A stretch of DNA of 64,000 bases from an uncultured Pirellulaceae bacterium (GCA_937929805.1 CALFUT010000037.1:26529-90528), one strand, 5' to 3'; shown: positions 8,404 through 17,981, counted from the first letter of the stretch. Program-made: numbers and translations. The notes: a model not told the origin generated them from the sequence alone.

Positions 8404-9852
8404 TCAGTTCTGTTGACCGACGCTCGTGCCGATTTGAGTCCGGTACGGCTTATCGTTTTCGAACAACGCCAGCAATTCACGGCACTTGGCTTTTTCGTTA
8501 TCCGAGGTCGCCAGTTCCGCCGCTTGCTTGGCATATTTAATGGCATCATCAAACTTGCCCATCTCAGCGGACGCCGCAGCCATGGTTTCGACGTGATACC
8601 AGACCTTCCAATCGCCCGCCTCGCAAGCCGCTTCTGCCTTCTCGACGGCCTTGCCGCCATTGCGGAATTCACCGTTGGGACAAGTCGCTAGGAACCACGC
8701 ACTTGCGTTGAGTACCTCGTTGAATTTCGGTGCCATCTCTTCTGCCGCATCGAAGTCGGCTTTGGCTTCTTTGAAATCGCCTTTGCCAAGATACGCAACG
8801 CCCCGATTGATTCGGGAAACCGCCGAGTCCGCTAATTCAATCGCTTTGTTGTGATCTTCGATCGCGTCTTCGTAGTTTTTCATTGCGACGTTGCAAATGC
8901 CGCGATTGCTGTATGCGATCGGAAGTTTTGGAGCGTAGCGAATGGCTCGATTTAAATCGTACATCGCATCGTCAAACTTGTCCTGCTTGTACAGAATCAA
9001 GCCACGGTTGTTGAGTGCCATCGCGTTGCGAGACTGAGTTTCAACCGCTTTGTCCGCCCATTCAAACGCCGTTTCCAAATCGTCCTTGGCCAAGTAGATG
9101 TTGCTCAGACCAACGTAAGCGTCCGCGATACGCTTGTTCAATTCGATTGCCGTTTTGTAATCTGCTTCAGCCGCGTCGGGCTTGCCGATTGCCTGCAACG
9201 CACTGCCACGCGAGATAAAGTACCACGGATTTTTATCATTCAATTTGATCGCGTTGTCGAAACTCTTGATGGCCTCTTCATTGGCTGAGATGCCGGAAAG
9301 TACCACGCCTCGGTTGTAATGAGCGTTGGGGTATTTCGGCTCAAGCTTGATCGCGTAGTCGATATCGATCAACGCTTCTTTGGAACGACCTTGAGCGTTG
9401 CGGACGATCCCACGATTGCTCCAAGTCAGCGCGTTCTTCTTGTTGATTCGCAGGGACTCGTTTAAGTCAACGAACGCTTTCTTGTAGGCCTCGTTTTCGT
9501 AGTGAATCATACCTCGATGAGCCAACGCGGGCCAATCAAGATCGTTCGCCTTGATACGCTCGTCGTAATGAGTCAACGCCATGTCCAGATTCATCACGTA
9601 CTGTTTTGGCAGCCAACCTTTGATGTCCTCTAACGCACACCATTTTCCGTTCACGGCAGTGACGGTGTGGATGCTACCTTCGGCAACGGTGTCGACGTTC
9701 TTTTTGAAAATCTTTGTTTCAAAGTTGGCCGTCACCACGACGCGGTCACCAACCTCTTGCCCAACGGACGAGCTTGCTTGGAGGCCGACAACTACCAGAA
9801 GGGCGATCGCGGGAAAAAATTTCAGGAGGCTGTAAGATGGAATGTTGTTCAT
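8404..9852 (-). CDS. Exported TPR-repeat protein with SH3-like N-terminal domain
   Basis: A 482-residue protein starting at the ATG at 9852 (MNNIPSYSLLKFF), which opens a signal peptide ending near SSSVGQ; a TTG 12 codons upstream is the weaker alternative. Residues about 30-85 look like a small SH3-type domain (GDRVVVTANFETKIF, then WCALEDIKGWLPKQYV). About nine tetratricopeptide repeats follow, with the A-W-x-N-R-G and P-x-A-x-x-N-R-G consensus, and a C-terminal helical tail. TPR arrays mediate protein-protein contacts; the partner is unknown. It is the third gene of a minus-strand run yidC - mnmE - TPR - mtfA with short spacers, suggesting one transcript. Confidence 0.85.
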   Translation of the reverse strand: MNNIPSYSLLKFFPAIALLVVVGLQASSSVGQEVGDRVVVTANFETKIFKKNVDTVAEGSIHTVTAVNGKWCALEDIKGWLPKQYVMNLDMALTHYDERIKANDLDWPALAHRGMIHYENEAYKKAFVDLNESLRINKKNALTWSNRGIVRNAQGRSKEALIDIDYAIKLEPKYPNAHYNRGVVLSGISANEEAIKSFDNAIKLNDKNPWYFISRGSALQAIGKPDAAEADYKTAIELNKRIADAYVGLSNIYLAKDDLETAFEWADKAVETQSRNAMALNNRGLILYKQDKFDDAMYDLNRAIRYAPKLPIAYSNRGICNVAMKNYEDAIEDHNKAIELADSAVSRINRGVAYLGKGDFKEAKADFDAAEEMAPKFNEVLNASAWFLATCPNGEFRNGGKAVEKAEAACEAGDWKVWYHVETMAAASAEMGKFDDAIKYAKQAAELATSDNEKAKCRELLALFENDKPYRTQIGTSVGQQN

Positions 9853-9933
9853 TTTTGGCTTGAGAGAATTCGAAGTCACAGTTTTCAATGCAGAGATTAT
9901 GGCGCAAGTGCACCGTTACGCAATTGGCCAAAC

Positions 9934-11379
9934 CTATTTGCCGATACAGAATTGGCCGAAGACGACGTCTAAAATGTCGTCAGTATAAACGGTGCCGACT
10001 ACACAGCCTAAATGGTCCAAGGAATGTCGGATTTCGGCAGCCACCAATTCTTCTCCGATTCCTTCGGAGGCTGCCTGCCTTGCCAGTTGTACCGATTTTG
10101 CCGCGGCGATTAGGCTATCGGAGGTCCGGCGGAGGGTGGATCCGACGATCGGCGAGTCAGAAGATTGGGCTTCGATGGCCAGCTGGAACAGCAGGTTTCG
10201 CAGATCATCGACGCCAACGGAGGTCGTTGAACTGGTGTGCACGATATGCTGAAACACATTCGGAGCGTCGTTTGTTCCCGTTGAGCCGGATTCGATCTCT
10301 CGAAGCGCGGCCACGACATGGTCGGTGAGCGGTCGGTCGGTTTGCGTGATCACTAAAATGGCAGCGGACTCATTTGAGAAACGCATCTCGGTCAGTTCGA
10401 TCAAGGCTTCGGCCGGCGCATCTGCGGCCAAGCATTGGACGCGCAAGTCCGCGCGTTCGATCCGGTCTTTGCGAGCCCCTTGAGCAGATGCTTGGATCTG
10501 GCGGGAGTCTGTTTCTTGTGATTCGATGTGCTCAAAACCGGCGGTGTCGATCAATTGAATCGTCACGCCAGATTGCGATAGTTCGCCCGTCACATAATCG
10601 GTGGTGGTTCCCGCGACGTTGGTGACAATCGCTTTTGACTCACCCAGTAGTTGATTGAACAGACTGCTTTTGCCAGCGTTTGGCAAACCTGTCAGAACGG
10701 CGGCAAATTTTTCTTCGGTAACGTGGCGACCTGAAATTTGATTCACAATCGAATCCAATTGTTCCCTCGCCAGATCAAGTTTTTGAAACAACAGGCTGTC
10801 GGAAATGAACTCGATATCTTCGTCGGCAAAATCGAGCTGAGCTTCCAACTCCGCCAGAATGGAAATCAGTTCGTTGCGAATCGAAGTTAACGGAGTTGCC
10901 AGCCCGCCAGCCAGTTGGTCCAGCGACAATCGCAAGTCATCCTGCCCTTTCGCGTCGATCACGGCTAACACGGCTTCGGCCTGAGTCAGATCCAAGCGTC
11001 CCGATAGAAACGCTCGCAGAGTGAATTCGCCCGGCCGTGCGACGCGAGCACCCGCGTCGCAAACCGTTTGCAGCGCCAGTTGCAGCAATGGGCTCGAGCC
11101 AATTGTGTGAAATTCGGCGCTGGGCTGTCGCGTGTAGCTACGGTCGGTGGGCCAAATCAATAATCGGCCCGGCAGCAGCAGGTTGTCGCCCAGAGTTAGT
11201 TCTCCGGGGATCGCATCGACCGCTGTCTGTTGCTCGAGTGACCGTTTGTCGTCCGGGCGGAAGCAGGCAGCCACACATTTGAGCGTATCGGGGCCGCTGA
11301 CTCGCACGATCCCGCGCTCGCTGGCTCCGGGAGGCGACGCAATCGCGGCGATGGTGTCATCGATGTCCAAGCTGGCCAT
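9934..11379 (-). CDS. mnmE: tRNA uridine-5-carboxymethylaminomethyl modification GTPase MnmE
   Basis: A 481-residue GTPase that with MnmG modifies U34 of certain tRNAs. The N-terminal tetrahydrofolate-binding domain (DTIAAIASPPGASERGIVR, and the motif ARPGEFTLRAFLSGR at residues 114-128) is followed by helices and a G domain: G1 GLPNAGKS (231-238), G2 near GTTTDY (257-262), G3 DTAG (278-281). It ends in FGQFCIGK (474-481), which supplies the conserved C-terminal Cys of the CIGK motif. The G4 position reads TQTD where NKxD is usual. The gene begins 11 bases after the yidC stop, so the two are co-transcribed; yidC-mnmE adjacency is ancient and often near the replication origin. Confidence 0.95.
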   Translation of the reverse strand: MASLDIDDTIAAIASPPGASERGIVRVSGPDTLKCVAACFRPDDKRSLEQQTAVDAIPGELTLGDNLLLPGRLLIWPTDRSYTRQPSAEFHTIGSSPLLQLALQTVCDAGARVARPGEFTLRAFLSGRLDLTQAEAVLAVIDAKGQDDLRLSLDQLAGGLATPLTSIRNELISILAELEAQLDFADEDIEFISDSLLFQKLDLAREQLDSIVNQISGRHVTEEKFAAVLTGLPNAGKSSLFNQLLGESKAIVTNVAGTTTDYVTGELSQSGVTIQLIDTAGFEHIESQETDSRQIQASAQGARKDRIERADLRVQCLAADAPAEALIELTEMRFSNESAAILVITQTDRPLTDHVVAALREIESGSTGTNDAPNVFQHIVHTSSTTSVGVDDLRNLLFQLAIEAQSSDSPIVGSTLRRTSDSLIAAAKSVQLARQAASEGIGEELVAAEIRHSLDHLGCVVGTVYTDDILDVVFGQFCIGK

Positions 11380-11390
11380 GATTCACGCCG

Positions 11391-13937
11391 CTACTTTCGA
11401 TCTCGCAGACGTTTTTTTCGTTCGGCGTCCGCTCGTTTTCGCTCTTGGCGTTCGGCAAGTGCTTTATTCTGCATGCTTGCGAAATCAGAGCCATCTTTGG
11501 GTTGAGACGCTTTCAGTGCAGCCCCGGATCCGCCCAAGTCATCAAACTGAGACGTGTCCAAGATCGGCTTTGGCAGCATCAAACGTTCGACGATCCCCCA
11601 GAGGCTGGAAGTGATGATGTACAGGCACAAACCAGCGGGGACTTTGAAGAACATAAGCCCCATGATCGGCATCATGAACGACATCATCTTCTGCATCATT
11701 TGCTGTTGTTCGTCAGCCGCTTTGGGCATGAACAACTTTTGCTGCGCCATGAACAAGATCATCGTCGCGATGGGTAAGATGTTAAAGAAAGGTCCCAGCC
11801 AGCCGGTTTCGTCGGCCAGCATCGCCGGCATCCAATCTTTCCAATAGAACAGCTGATCGGGTGCCGAAAGATCGCTGCACCACGAAACGCCGGGGATCAG
11901 CGGTTTGTCTCGCAATGCAATGTCCACCGAGAGGCCTCGATAGAGCCCGATAAAAATCGGCAGCTGAAAAAACATCGGCAGGCAGCCACTCAGCGGGCTG
12001 TAGTTGTACTTCGAAAACAATTCTCGTTGCGCCTGCGATTGCGCTTGCATGTCGTCGGCATGCTTCTGTTTGATTTCCATCATCTGTGGCTGCAAGTGCT
12101 GCATCATCTGCGCGTTCAAAGCGGCCTTGCGAGAGAAAGGAATCATGATGCAACGGACCAAAACCGTCAGCATGATGATCGCGATCCCATAGCTGAACTT
12201 GAACGTGATGAAGTAGAAAAAGTGCAGCAGCCACAGCAATGGTTTGGAGAACCAAGCGAACCAACCAAACGTTTCGACTTCGCCCAAGCCGTAAATCGAA
12301 AGTAGACTTTGCTCTTTGGGACCAGCGAAGACATCGAAGGTGTGCGAGTACGTTTCGCCGGGAGCCAGTTCAATCTTTTTGACCATTTGGAACGTGCAGT
12401 CAACCAGCTTCTTCAGCCGCGCGTTCTCTGGCACGGGAACACGACCGTTTAGGTACGCGGACAGACTATTGACTTCGAACGGTTGTTCTTCGCTCGTTTC
12501 AGGGATGAGCGAAATGTTGAAGTACTGCGTATCGACACCGGCAAAAAGCAGCTGGCGGGCTTCAGGGGATTCTTCATACGGGTCGCAGATGAAGTTGACC
12601 TCGGGTGGATCATCCTCAGCGCCGTCGACGATTTCTGAACAACCAAAAAACACAAACGGATTGTCTTCGTTGCCGCCGACCACATCGCGAGCACCCGCCA
12701 CATAACCAATCGCGCTCGATCGGCCGTGAATCTTCATCGTGTACCACCAAGTTTCGGTGGTTGCTCCAGCAGGCCCGTCCAGTTCGTAGGCTAACGTTTG
12801 GGGTTGGTCGGATTTGTTGCGGATTTCGACCGTTAGATTGAAATGAAACGTCTTCGAATCGAGATCATGGATCTGTTCTTCGGGGACGGCGGGCAGCGAG
12901 TAAATTTTGGTGACAACGATCGGGCCAGGCATGTCGAATGCTGCCAGTTGCGAGCTGCTAATCGTTCGAGTGAGAGCGACTTGGCTTTCGTTGGTGCGTG
13001 CAACCTCAAGGTCCCACAATCCGTCGCGAAGCGTTCGATCCAGATCGGGCCACGGCTTATCGAGTTCCGGCCGTGTCTTAACGAGGGACATCACGAAAGA
13101 CTCGGGTAGGTCGACGCCCTGTGCGACGCGAGTGTTCTCGGGCCGAATCAATTCGATCGGGCGTTCGGTCAGCGTAATGTTTTGCGTCACGGTTTGGCCA
13201 TCGCGTTTAACAGCCAGTTGCACTGAATCACCCGGGCGAGTTTCGGCGATCATGTTCCGCAAGTCGTCTTCTGACGTGATTGGTTCGCCGTTGAGTGACA
13301 GCAGAATGTCGTGGACTCGTACACCCGCGTCGTCCGTGGATTCGCTGGTCGCCAAGGCGGCGGGCGTTCCCGGGCCAACGACGCGAACCTTCAGCCCATC
13401 GTCTGATGGCAGCGGCTCTAGGTGTCCAAGATAACCTGACTTGTCGCTCAGTTCTCGATAGACGATGCGTTGGTTTTTCTGGTGGCGATAGTTCAGTTCG
13501 ATTCGCCGGATGGTGCCTCCCATCGGGTTGACCGTAATCAGGAATCGATCCTTGCCGTCCGGCGAGACCGAGCCAAGCGTGAAGAATTTTTCCGCAGGCT
13601 GAGGTCCGGACTTGTCATCAGTCGCCGGTTCGGCTGCCACGGGCGTCTTTGCATCTGCGGACTCGGGCGAGATTGCCGGCGAGATTCCTTCAGGCGCTGA
13701 AGTATCGGTGTCCGTCGCGTCGACGGGAGATTCGCTGGGGGGTGTTTCTTGCGGTTCAGCCGTTGCTTGAGTCTCATCGATCTCAGCAGCACCTTCGCCG
13801 ACCTGATCTGCATCAAACGACGCGACGGTCGACGGCGAAGTGGTCGGCGGCTTGGGACCGTAGGCGTTTTGCAGCGTCATCGCAATCATCATGATGGCGG
13901 TCGATGCACAGATGAACAAAATCGTACGACTGTTCAC
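11391..13937 (-). CDS. yidC: Membrane protein insertase YidC with inserted PDZ domain
   Basis: An 848-residue insertase. Residues 5-25 are the N-terminal membrane anchor; 30-115 form a Pro/Ala/acidic linker; 118-180 begin the periplasmic beta domain. Residues about 183-258 form a PDZ domain (VVGPGTPAALA, then GVRVHDILLSLNGEPITSEDDL, and GDSVQLAVKRDGQTV). The periplasmic domain continues to about 560, followed by the Oxa1/YidC membrane core (QLPIFIGLYRG, FFNILPIATMILFMAQQ, IMGLMFFKVPAGLCLYIITSSLWG) and a basic tail (RKRADAERKKRLRDRK) suited to ribosome binding. The start is GTG at 13937 with a GAGG site eight bases upstream. Bacterial YidC is usually 540-620 residues; the excess is the linker and the PDZ insertion. 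Confidence 0.95.
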   Translation of the reverse strand: MNSRTILFICASTAIMMIAMTLQNAYGPKPPTTSPSTVASFDADQVGEGAAEIDETQATAEPQETPPSESPVDATDTDTSAPEGISPAISPESADAKTPVAAEPATDDKSGPQPAEKFFTLGSVSPDGKDRFLITVNPMGGTIRRIELNYRHQKNQRIVYRELSDKSGYLGHLEPLPSDDGLKVRVVGPGTPAALATSESTDDAGVRVHDILLSLNGEPITSEDDLRNMIAETRPGDSVQLAVKRDGQTVTQNITLTERPIELIRPENTRVAQGVDLPESFVMSLVKTRPELDKPWPDLDRTLRDGLWDLEVARTNESQVALTRTISSSQLAAFDMPGPIVVTKIYSLPAVPEEQIHDLDSKTFHFNLTVEIRNKSDQPQTLAYELDGPAGATTETWWYTMKIHGRSSAIGYVAGARDVVGGNEDNPFVFFGCSEIVDGAEDDPPEVNFICDPYEESPEARQLLFAGVDTQYFNISLIPETSEEQPFEVNSLSAYLNGRVPVPENARLKKLVDCTFQMVKKIELAPGETYSHTFDVFAGPKEQSLLSIYGLGEVETFGWFAWFSKPLLWLLHFFYFITFKFSYGIAIIMLTVLVRCIMIPFSRKAALNAQMMQHLQPQMMEIKQKHADDMQAQSQAQRELFSKYNYSPLSGCLPMFFQLPIFIGLYRGLSVDIALRDKPLIPGVSWCSDLSAPDQLFYWKDWMPAMLADETGWLGPFFNILPIATMILFMAQQKLFMPKAADEQQQMMQKMMSFMMPIMGLMFFKVPAGLCLYIITSSLWGIVERLMLPKPILDTSQFDDLGGSGAALKASQPKDGSDFASMQNKALAERQERKRADAERKKRLRDRK

Positions 13938-14276
13938 GAAGGTAACCTCAGAGATTCAATAAAAAAGTAACGGATCGCTGACTCCATTGTCGGCTGGCGG
14001 CAACGCTGATCTTCCGCCTAGACCACCGAACGATTTCGATGCCCGATTTGGATTAAGATCTGAACTACTCCGGCGTCAACGGCGTCGGCAGTCCAGAGTG
14101 ATGCGACGCGAGCACAAGGTGTCCCGGTCCGTCCACCGGCAGTTGGCGACGATGCCTCCGAGCGTCCAGATGACCGATTGAACGCGAGTCGGACGGACTC
14201 GGCGTGCTTTGGAAATCCGGCAGCCGAACGGCAGTGGATAGTGAGGGCTCACTCGCGAAGGGAAGATTTTAGGTGA
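13938..14276. other. Gene-free stretch upstream of yidC
   Basis: This 339-base gap separates the yidC start from the stop of the upstream metallophosphoesterase. It should contain the yidC promoter and leader. I see no rpmH, rnpA or yidD homologue, which often precede yidC, and no convincing hairpin or RNA gene. Confidence 0.5.
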
Positions 14277-15023
14277 CTATCGTCCTTCTACCAACCTATC
14301 CCCAAGAAAATTGTCGACCTCCGGAATAGCCAGAATTTTGGCCCGAGTCACCTCAAAATCGTACTCAACCCGGCGGAATTCGATGCCGGTGCCATCCAAA
14401 ATGACGTAGCTGCTGCGCGGATCGTTGTCTCGAGGCTGTCCGACACTGCCCACGTTAACCATCAGCTTCTGATTACCCAGTTCGTACTGATTGCTGATTT
14501 CTTGCGGCGAATAAAAGCGACAATTTTCTGTGAAGACCCCCGGCACATGCGTATGGCCTTGAAAGCAGAAATGCTGGACGAATCCAAATATCCGTTCGAT
14601 CTTCCGTTGGTTATTGACGTCTTCCGGGAAAACGTACTCGTTAAGCGGACTGCGGGGCGAGCCGTGGACAAACATAAATTTGTCGGCACGATGGGTGCGA
14701 GGCAGTTGCGCCAGAAAATCCCAGCGTTCCGCGGCGCCGTCGATGGATCGATCTTCTAGTTGATTTCGAGTCCAGAAGATCGCCTTTTCGGCCCCACTGC
14801 TGAATCCATCCGGATCAAACAGGGCTCCGTTGTCGTGGTTGCCCAGCAGCGTCATGTCGAATTTCATGCACGCGTCAATGCACTCACGCGGGTTGGGCCC
14901 GTAACCGATGACATCACCCAAACAGAAAATCTCGTCAACCGATTGCTCAGCGGCGTCCGCCAGAACCGCCGTCAGCGCCTCAAGGTTGCCGTGAATGTCG
15001 CTGATGATTGCTCGCCTAGCCAC
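14277..15023 (-). CDS. Calcineurin-like metallophosphoesterase, tandem copy 1
   Basis: A 248-residue metallophosphoesterase of the YfcE/MJ0936-like type. Motifs: SDIHGN (residues 8-13), [10 protein letters not shown] (36-45), GNHD (61-64), FVHGSP and FQGHTHVPG. The GxGPNP and GHTHVPG strings are typical of the broad-specificity phosphodiesterase group rather than the PPP group. It starts with GTG. It is closely similar to the next gene upstream on the same strand (15222-15977), sharing motif order and most of the C-terminal half ([10 protein letters not shown]), so the pair arose by tandem duplication. The substrate is unknown. Confidence 0.85.
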   Translation of the reverse strand: MARRAIISDIHGNLEALTAVLADAAEQSVDEIFCLGDVIGYGPNPRECIDACMKFDMTLLGNHDNGALFDPDGFSSGAEKAIFWTRNQLEDRSIDGAAERWDFLAQLPRTHRADKFMFVHGSPRSPLNEYVFPEDVNNQRKIERIFGFVQHFCFQGHTHVPGVFTENCRFYSPQEISNQYELGNQKLMVNVGSVGQPRDNDPRSSYVILDGTGIEFRRVEYDFEVTRAKILAIPEVDNFLGDRLVEGR

Positions 15024-15127
15024 ACGAAGTTCCCGCTATGAAATTAAGCGTCAGTGAAGCACGGAGTCCAACACTTCACGTGAGAGAATCCGAGACTCAT
15101 TTCCATTGTCGGCGAACATCTTAACAG

Positions 15128-15177
15128 TTCAACCACACTGAAGCTTGCGGATGCGAGACGAATTGAGTGTGGTTGAA
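15128..15177. terminator. Perfect 12-bp stem-loop between the two phosphoesterase genes
   Basis: TTCAACCACACT (15128-15139) pairs perfectly with AGTGTGGTTGAA (15166-15177) around a 26-base loop. It lies just downstream of the stop of the gene at 15222-15977 in its direction of transcription. The loop is long and there is no clear T-run, so termination is a guess; mRNA stabilisation is equally possible. Confidence 0.45.
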
Positions 15178-15221
15178 TCAGCGGGGCCGCCCCATCAGCA
15201 ATTCTGAATGACCGGGCGGAA

Positions 15222-15977
15222 TCACCGGCCGAATCTCAGGCGTTCGCCCAGCATATTATCGAGATCAGGGATGGTGAAGATTTTGTCGGCCGTTTTGTCG
15301 ATGTCGTATTCTTCCCGATAGAAGCGAACGGTGTTTGCGTCCGTATCAAGCACCACAAAGCAAGATTGCGGGTTCTCGTCGCGAGGCTGCCCAACGCTGC
15401 CCACGTTAATCATGCACTTGTCGCTGCCCAACGAGATTTCTTCGTCCATCTCTTCGGGTGTTTGGAAACCGTATGCCTCGGTGAATCGACCGGGGATATG
15501 GGTGTGTCCCTGAAAGCAGGTTTGTTCGAAGCGGCCCATGAAGTGCTTCATCACGGCCTTGTTGAATCCCATCTCTGGGAATACGTACTCGTTCGTCGGA
15601 TCACGTGGCGAGCCATGAACGAACAAATACTTGCCTTCGTCGTGTCGTCTCGGAAGCTCGCCCAAAAAATCCCATCGTAGGTCCGCTTGCTGACCGGCCG
15701 GAGCATCTTCCAACTGTTGACGCGTCCAGATGATCGCTCGCATGGCGACCGGGTTGAATCCTTCTGGGTCGAAGATCGCCGCCTGGTCATGATTGCCCAG
15801 AATCGTCAGCTTGCAGCGGTCCATCACCGTGTCGAGGCATCGAATCGGGTCGGGGCCGTAACCGATAATGTCTCCCAAACAAATGATTTCATCCACGCCA
15901 AGGGTGTCGATCTTGCTCAGAACGGCGTTGAGTGCATTAAAGTTCCCGTGGATATCACTGATAATGGCCCGTTTCAC
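15222..15977 (-). CDS. Calcineurin-like metallophosphoesterase, tandem copy 2
   Basis: A 251-residue paralogue of the gene at 14277-15023, beginning with GTG ([20 protein letters not shown]). Metal motifs: SDIHGN (7-12), GDIIGYGPDP (35-44), GNHD (about 61-64), FVHGSP and FQGHTHIPG, then [14 protein letters not shown]. All predicted metal ligands are intact in both copies, so both are likely active; the differences lie mainly in the middle, where a substrate loop would sit. The 198-base spacer holds a 12-bp stem-loop, suggesting that the genes can be transcribed separately. Confidence 0.85.
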   Translation of the reverse strand: MKRAIISDIHGNFNALNAVLSKIDTLGVDEIICLGDIIGYGPDPIRCLDTVMDRCKLTILGNHDQAAIFDPEGFNPVAMRAIIWTRQQLEDAPAGQQADLRWDFLGELPRRHDEGKYLFVHGSPRDPTNEYVFPEMGFNKAVMKHFMGRFEQTCFQGHTHIPGRFTEAYGFQTPEEMDEEISLGSDKCMINVGSVGQPRDENPQSCFVVLDTDANTVRFYREEYDIDKTADKIFTIPDLDNMLGERLRFGR

Positions 15978-16371
15978 GAATCAATTTTCCCGGATACAGT
16001 CTAGTTGGAGGCAGTTTCGAGCAAGGATGCCCGAGGAATGGTCAGTCAAGTTGTGTCCGAGTTTACTGACGAACGAATCATGTTGAACGTCGGTGACGAA
16101 TCGTCGAATTGAAAGGCGGATAACTTTCGGGCTTTAAGCTTTAAACGTCGAGTTGTAAGTCAAAGTTTCGGAGAAATCAAACGCGGGCCGCTTTAAAACG
16201 TTATCGCCTTCAACGGACGAGGCTGACAAAGATTCCTCGACGATACCGAAGTTTTTGCCCGAAGACGGGAGCAGACCTTGTCCCTCATGATAACTGTACG
16301 GCCTAGTTTTCGCAATTGTCACGGTCGCACGATTTGAGACGATGATTACTGCATGATGAACGAAATATCAA
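15978..16371. other. Divergent intergenic region between phosphoesterase and tsaB
   Basis: A 394-base region between a leftward and a rightward gene, so it must hold both promoters. I see no credible gene, RNA or strong palindrome in it. Confidence 0.5.
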
Positions 16372-17157
16372 ATGAATATTCTTGCCATTGATTTCTCAAG
16401 CAAACTGGCCAGCGCGGCGGTATTTTCTGATGGCCGGCGGGTCGCCATGGTGACTTCCGAAAGTCTGGTTTGGAAAGGGGTAGAATCGGGCGATTCCGAT
16501 GGAAAGCCAGCGAAACTGGCGGGAGCATCGGCATTGCTAACGCCCTTGGTGCACGCCACGATCGAGAAAAGCGGCTTAAAACCGTCGGATTTCCAGCTGA
16601 TTGCCCTGCCCGTCGGCCCCGGTCTGTTCACTGGACTGCGTGTCGCCGTGGTAACGGCAAAGACCTTCGCCTACGCAACAGGAGCCGAAGTGATCGGGCT
16701 CAACACGCTGGAGGTGTTGGCTGCCAAGGCTCATGCCGCGAATCGCACTCATGCGGGCCCGATCCGAGTGGCCGTCAATGCCCAACGCCAGCAGTTGTTT
16801 GCTGGCCAATATCGTTCGACGGGTGATTGGCAAGTCGAGTCCATTGGTGACAATCAGATCGTTGATCATCAGGCTTGGGTGGAATCTTGGGCCGCTGGCG
16901 ATTTGATCTCGGGGGCGGGATTGAAGCTTGTTCTGCCGAAAATTGGTGAGTCAGGCTTCGACAATTCATCGAACAGGGAGTTCCAAATTGCGGACCAAGG
17001 CGATTGGGATTGCGACGCCGCGTCGGTGGCTCAAGTGGCAACGAAACATTACGAAAACGGTCGCCGGGATGACCTTTGGAATCTAGAACCGCTGTATTTT
17101 CGACCGAGTGCTGCCGAAGAGAATCGAATGGCCCGGCACTCGGCAAGAAATAAATGA
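16372..17157 (+). CDS. tsaB: tRNA threonylcarbamoyladenosine biosynthesis protein TsaB
   Basis: A 261-residue member of the ASKHA-fold Kae1/TsaB family. TsaB is the non-catalytic partner of TsaD in making t6A37 in tRNAs that read ANN codons. Signatures: MNILAIDFSS at the start and LPVGPGLFTGLRVAVVTAK around residues 82-100, followed by GLNTLEVLA. The length fits (E. coli 231). TsaD and TsaE are not in the window. The ATG at 16372 begins directly with the conserved ILAID strand. The 3' part is poorly conserved, as usual in this family. Confidence 0.9.
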   Translation: MNILAIDFSSKLASAAVFSDGRRVAMVTSESLVWKGVESGDSDGKPAKLAGASALLTPLVHATIEKSGLKPSDFQLIALPVGPGLFTGLRVAVVTAKTFAYATGAEVIGLNTLEVLAAKAHAANRTHAGPIRVAVNAQRQQLFAGQYRSTGDWQVESIGDNQIVDHQAWVESWAAGDLISGAGLKLVLPKIGESGFDNSSNREFQIADQGDWDCDAASVAQVATKHYENGRRDDLWNLEPLYFRPSAAEENRMARHSARNK

Positions 17158-17362
17158 CCAATTTGAGCACCTGAAACCGGACTGTTTCCCTGCCCAACCG
17201 GCACACAAATCGATAGGTTATTGTTTCGCGAGTGCTTGGGCGAATGCTTGGGCGAATGCGAACGGTTAAACTGTTGCGTCCGTAGAGAACGAAGCAACCT
17301 ATCTGTTGATCCTACCTAAAATTACAAAATCACATTTTACAAATATCTTTTAAGGTGAACCT

Positions 17363-17914
17363 ATGACAAAGTTCTTTACCGCATTATTGCTTGGATTGTT
17401 CAGCTGTTGCTTACTATCCGGATGTGCAGAGACTAACACGGCGGAAACAGCGACCGAGAGTCACGACCATGATCACGGGCACGACCATGACCACGATCAT
17501 GAGGGGCATGACCATGATCACGACCACGCCGGACACGATCACGGTGACCATGCGATGGATGTTCACGGGCCGTTTGGCGGACACACATTCAAGTGGGACT
17601 CGGACGAATACCGAGCCGAATGGAAGCATTACAACGACAACGATGTGATCCGCGTGTACGTTTTAGACTCAACGGGAAAGAAAGAGGCACCCGTCAAAGC
17701 GTCCGTCGCGATGATTCCATTGGGAGGATCTGACAAAACTCCATTTGAATTGGAAGCCGAAAAGCCAAACGAAGATGGGGAAGCCGCTGTCTACTCGCTG
17801 GACGAAAAAGACTTGGGCATCGCGATCACGGCGGTCGGTGTGAAGGTAGAGATGAAAATCGACAACAAGACCTACACCGGAATCATCGAAGCTCACGAGC
17901 CTCACGATCATTGA
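17363..17914 (+). CDS. Histidine-rich lipoprotein, probable metal-binding
   Basis: A 183-residue lipoprotein: a hydrophobic leader ending in the lipobox LSGC with Cys21 as the lipidated residue. Residues 34-67 are almost entirely alternating His, Asp and Gly, a typical zinc/nickel/copper-binding tail as in ZnuA loops and HypB. The rest (GPFGGHTFKWDSDEYRAEW and onward) looks like a small beta-sandwich, perhaps a CopC/DUF-type fold; it ends in a further EAHEPHDH. The start ATG has a good ribosome site (AAGGTG, 6-base spacer). A Fur-family regulator lies immediately downstream on the same strand, which supports a role in metal handling or sensing at the envelope. Confidence 0.8.
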   Translation: MTKFFTALLLGLFSCCLLSGCAETNTAETATESHDHDHGHDHDHDHEGHDHDHDHAGHDHGDHAMDVHGPFGGHTFKWDSDEYRAEWKHYNDNDVIRVYVLDSTGKKEAPVKASVAMIPLGGSDKTPFELEAEKPNEDGEAAVYSLDEKDLGIAITAVGVKVEMKIDNKTYTGIIEAHEPHDH

Positions 17915-17957
17915 TTGATCATTCCGTGGCGGCTCGAATCCGCCAAAGGCTTGATTC

Positions 17958-17981
17958 AGCTTGGTTAAGTTCGGCCAAGCT
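17958..17981 (+). terminator. Hairpin after the His-rich lipoprotein gene
   Basis: AGCTTGG (17958-17964) pairs with CCAAGCT (17975-17981) around a 10-base loop and is followed by TGTATCTTC. The weak T-run makes it only a possible intrinsic terminator separating the lipoprotein from the fur-like gene. Confidence 0.4.

Noticed and set aside
8385..8672. N-terminal extension of the MtfA frame
   Set aside because: It overlaps the TPR gene out of frame and has a shadow-like Arg/Ser/Trp composition; MtfA similarity starts only after 8384.
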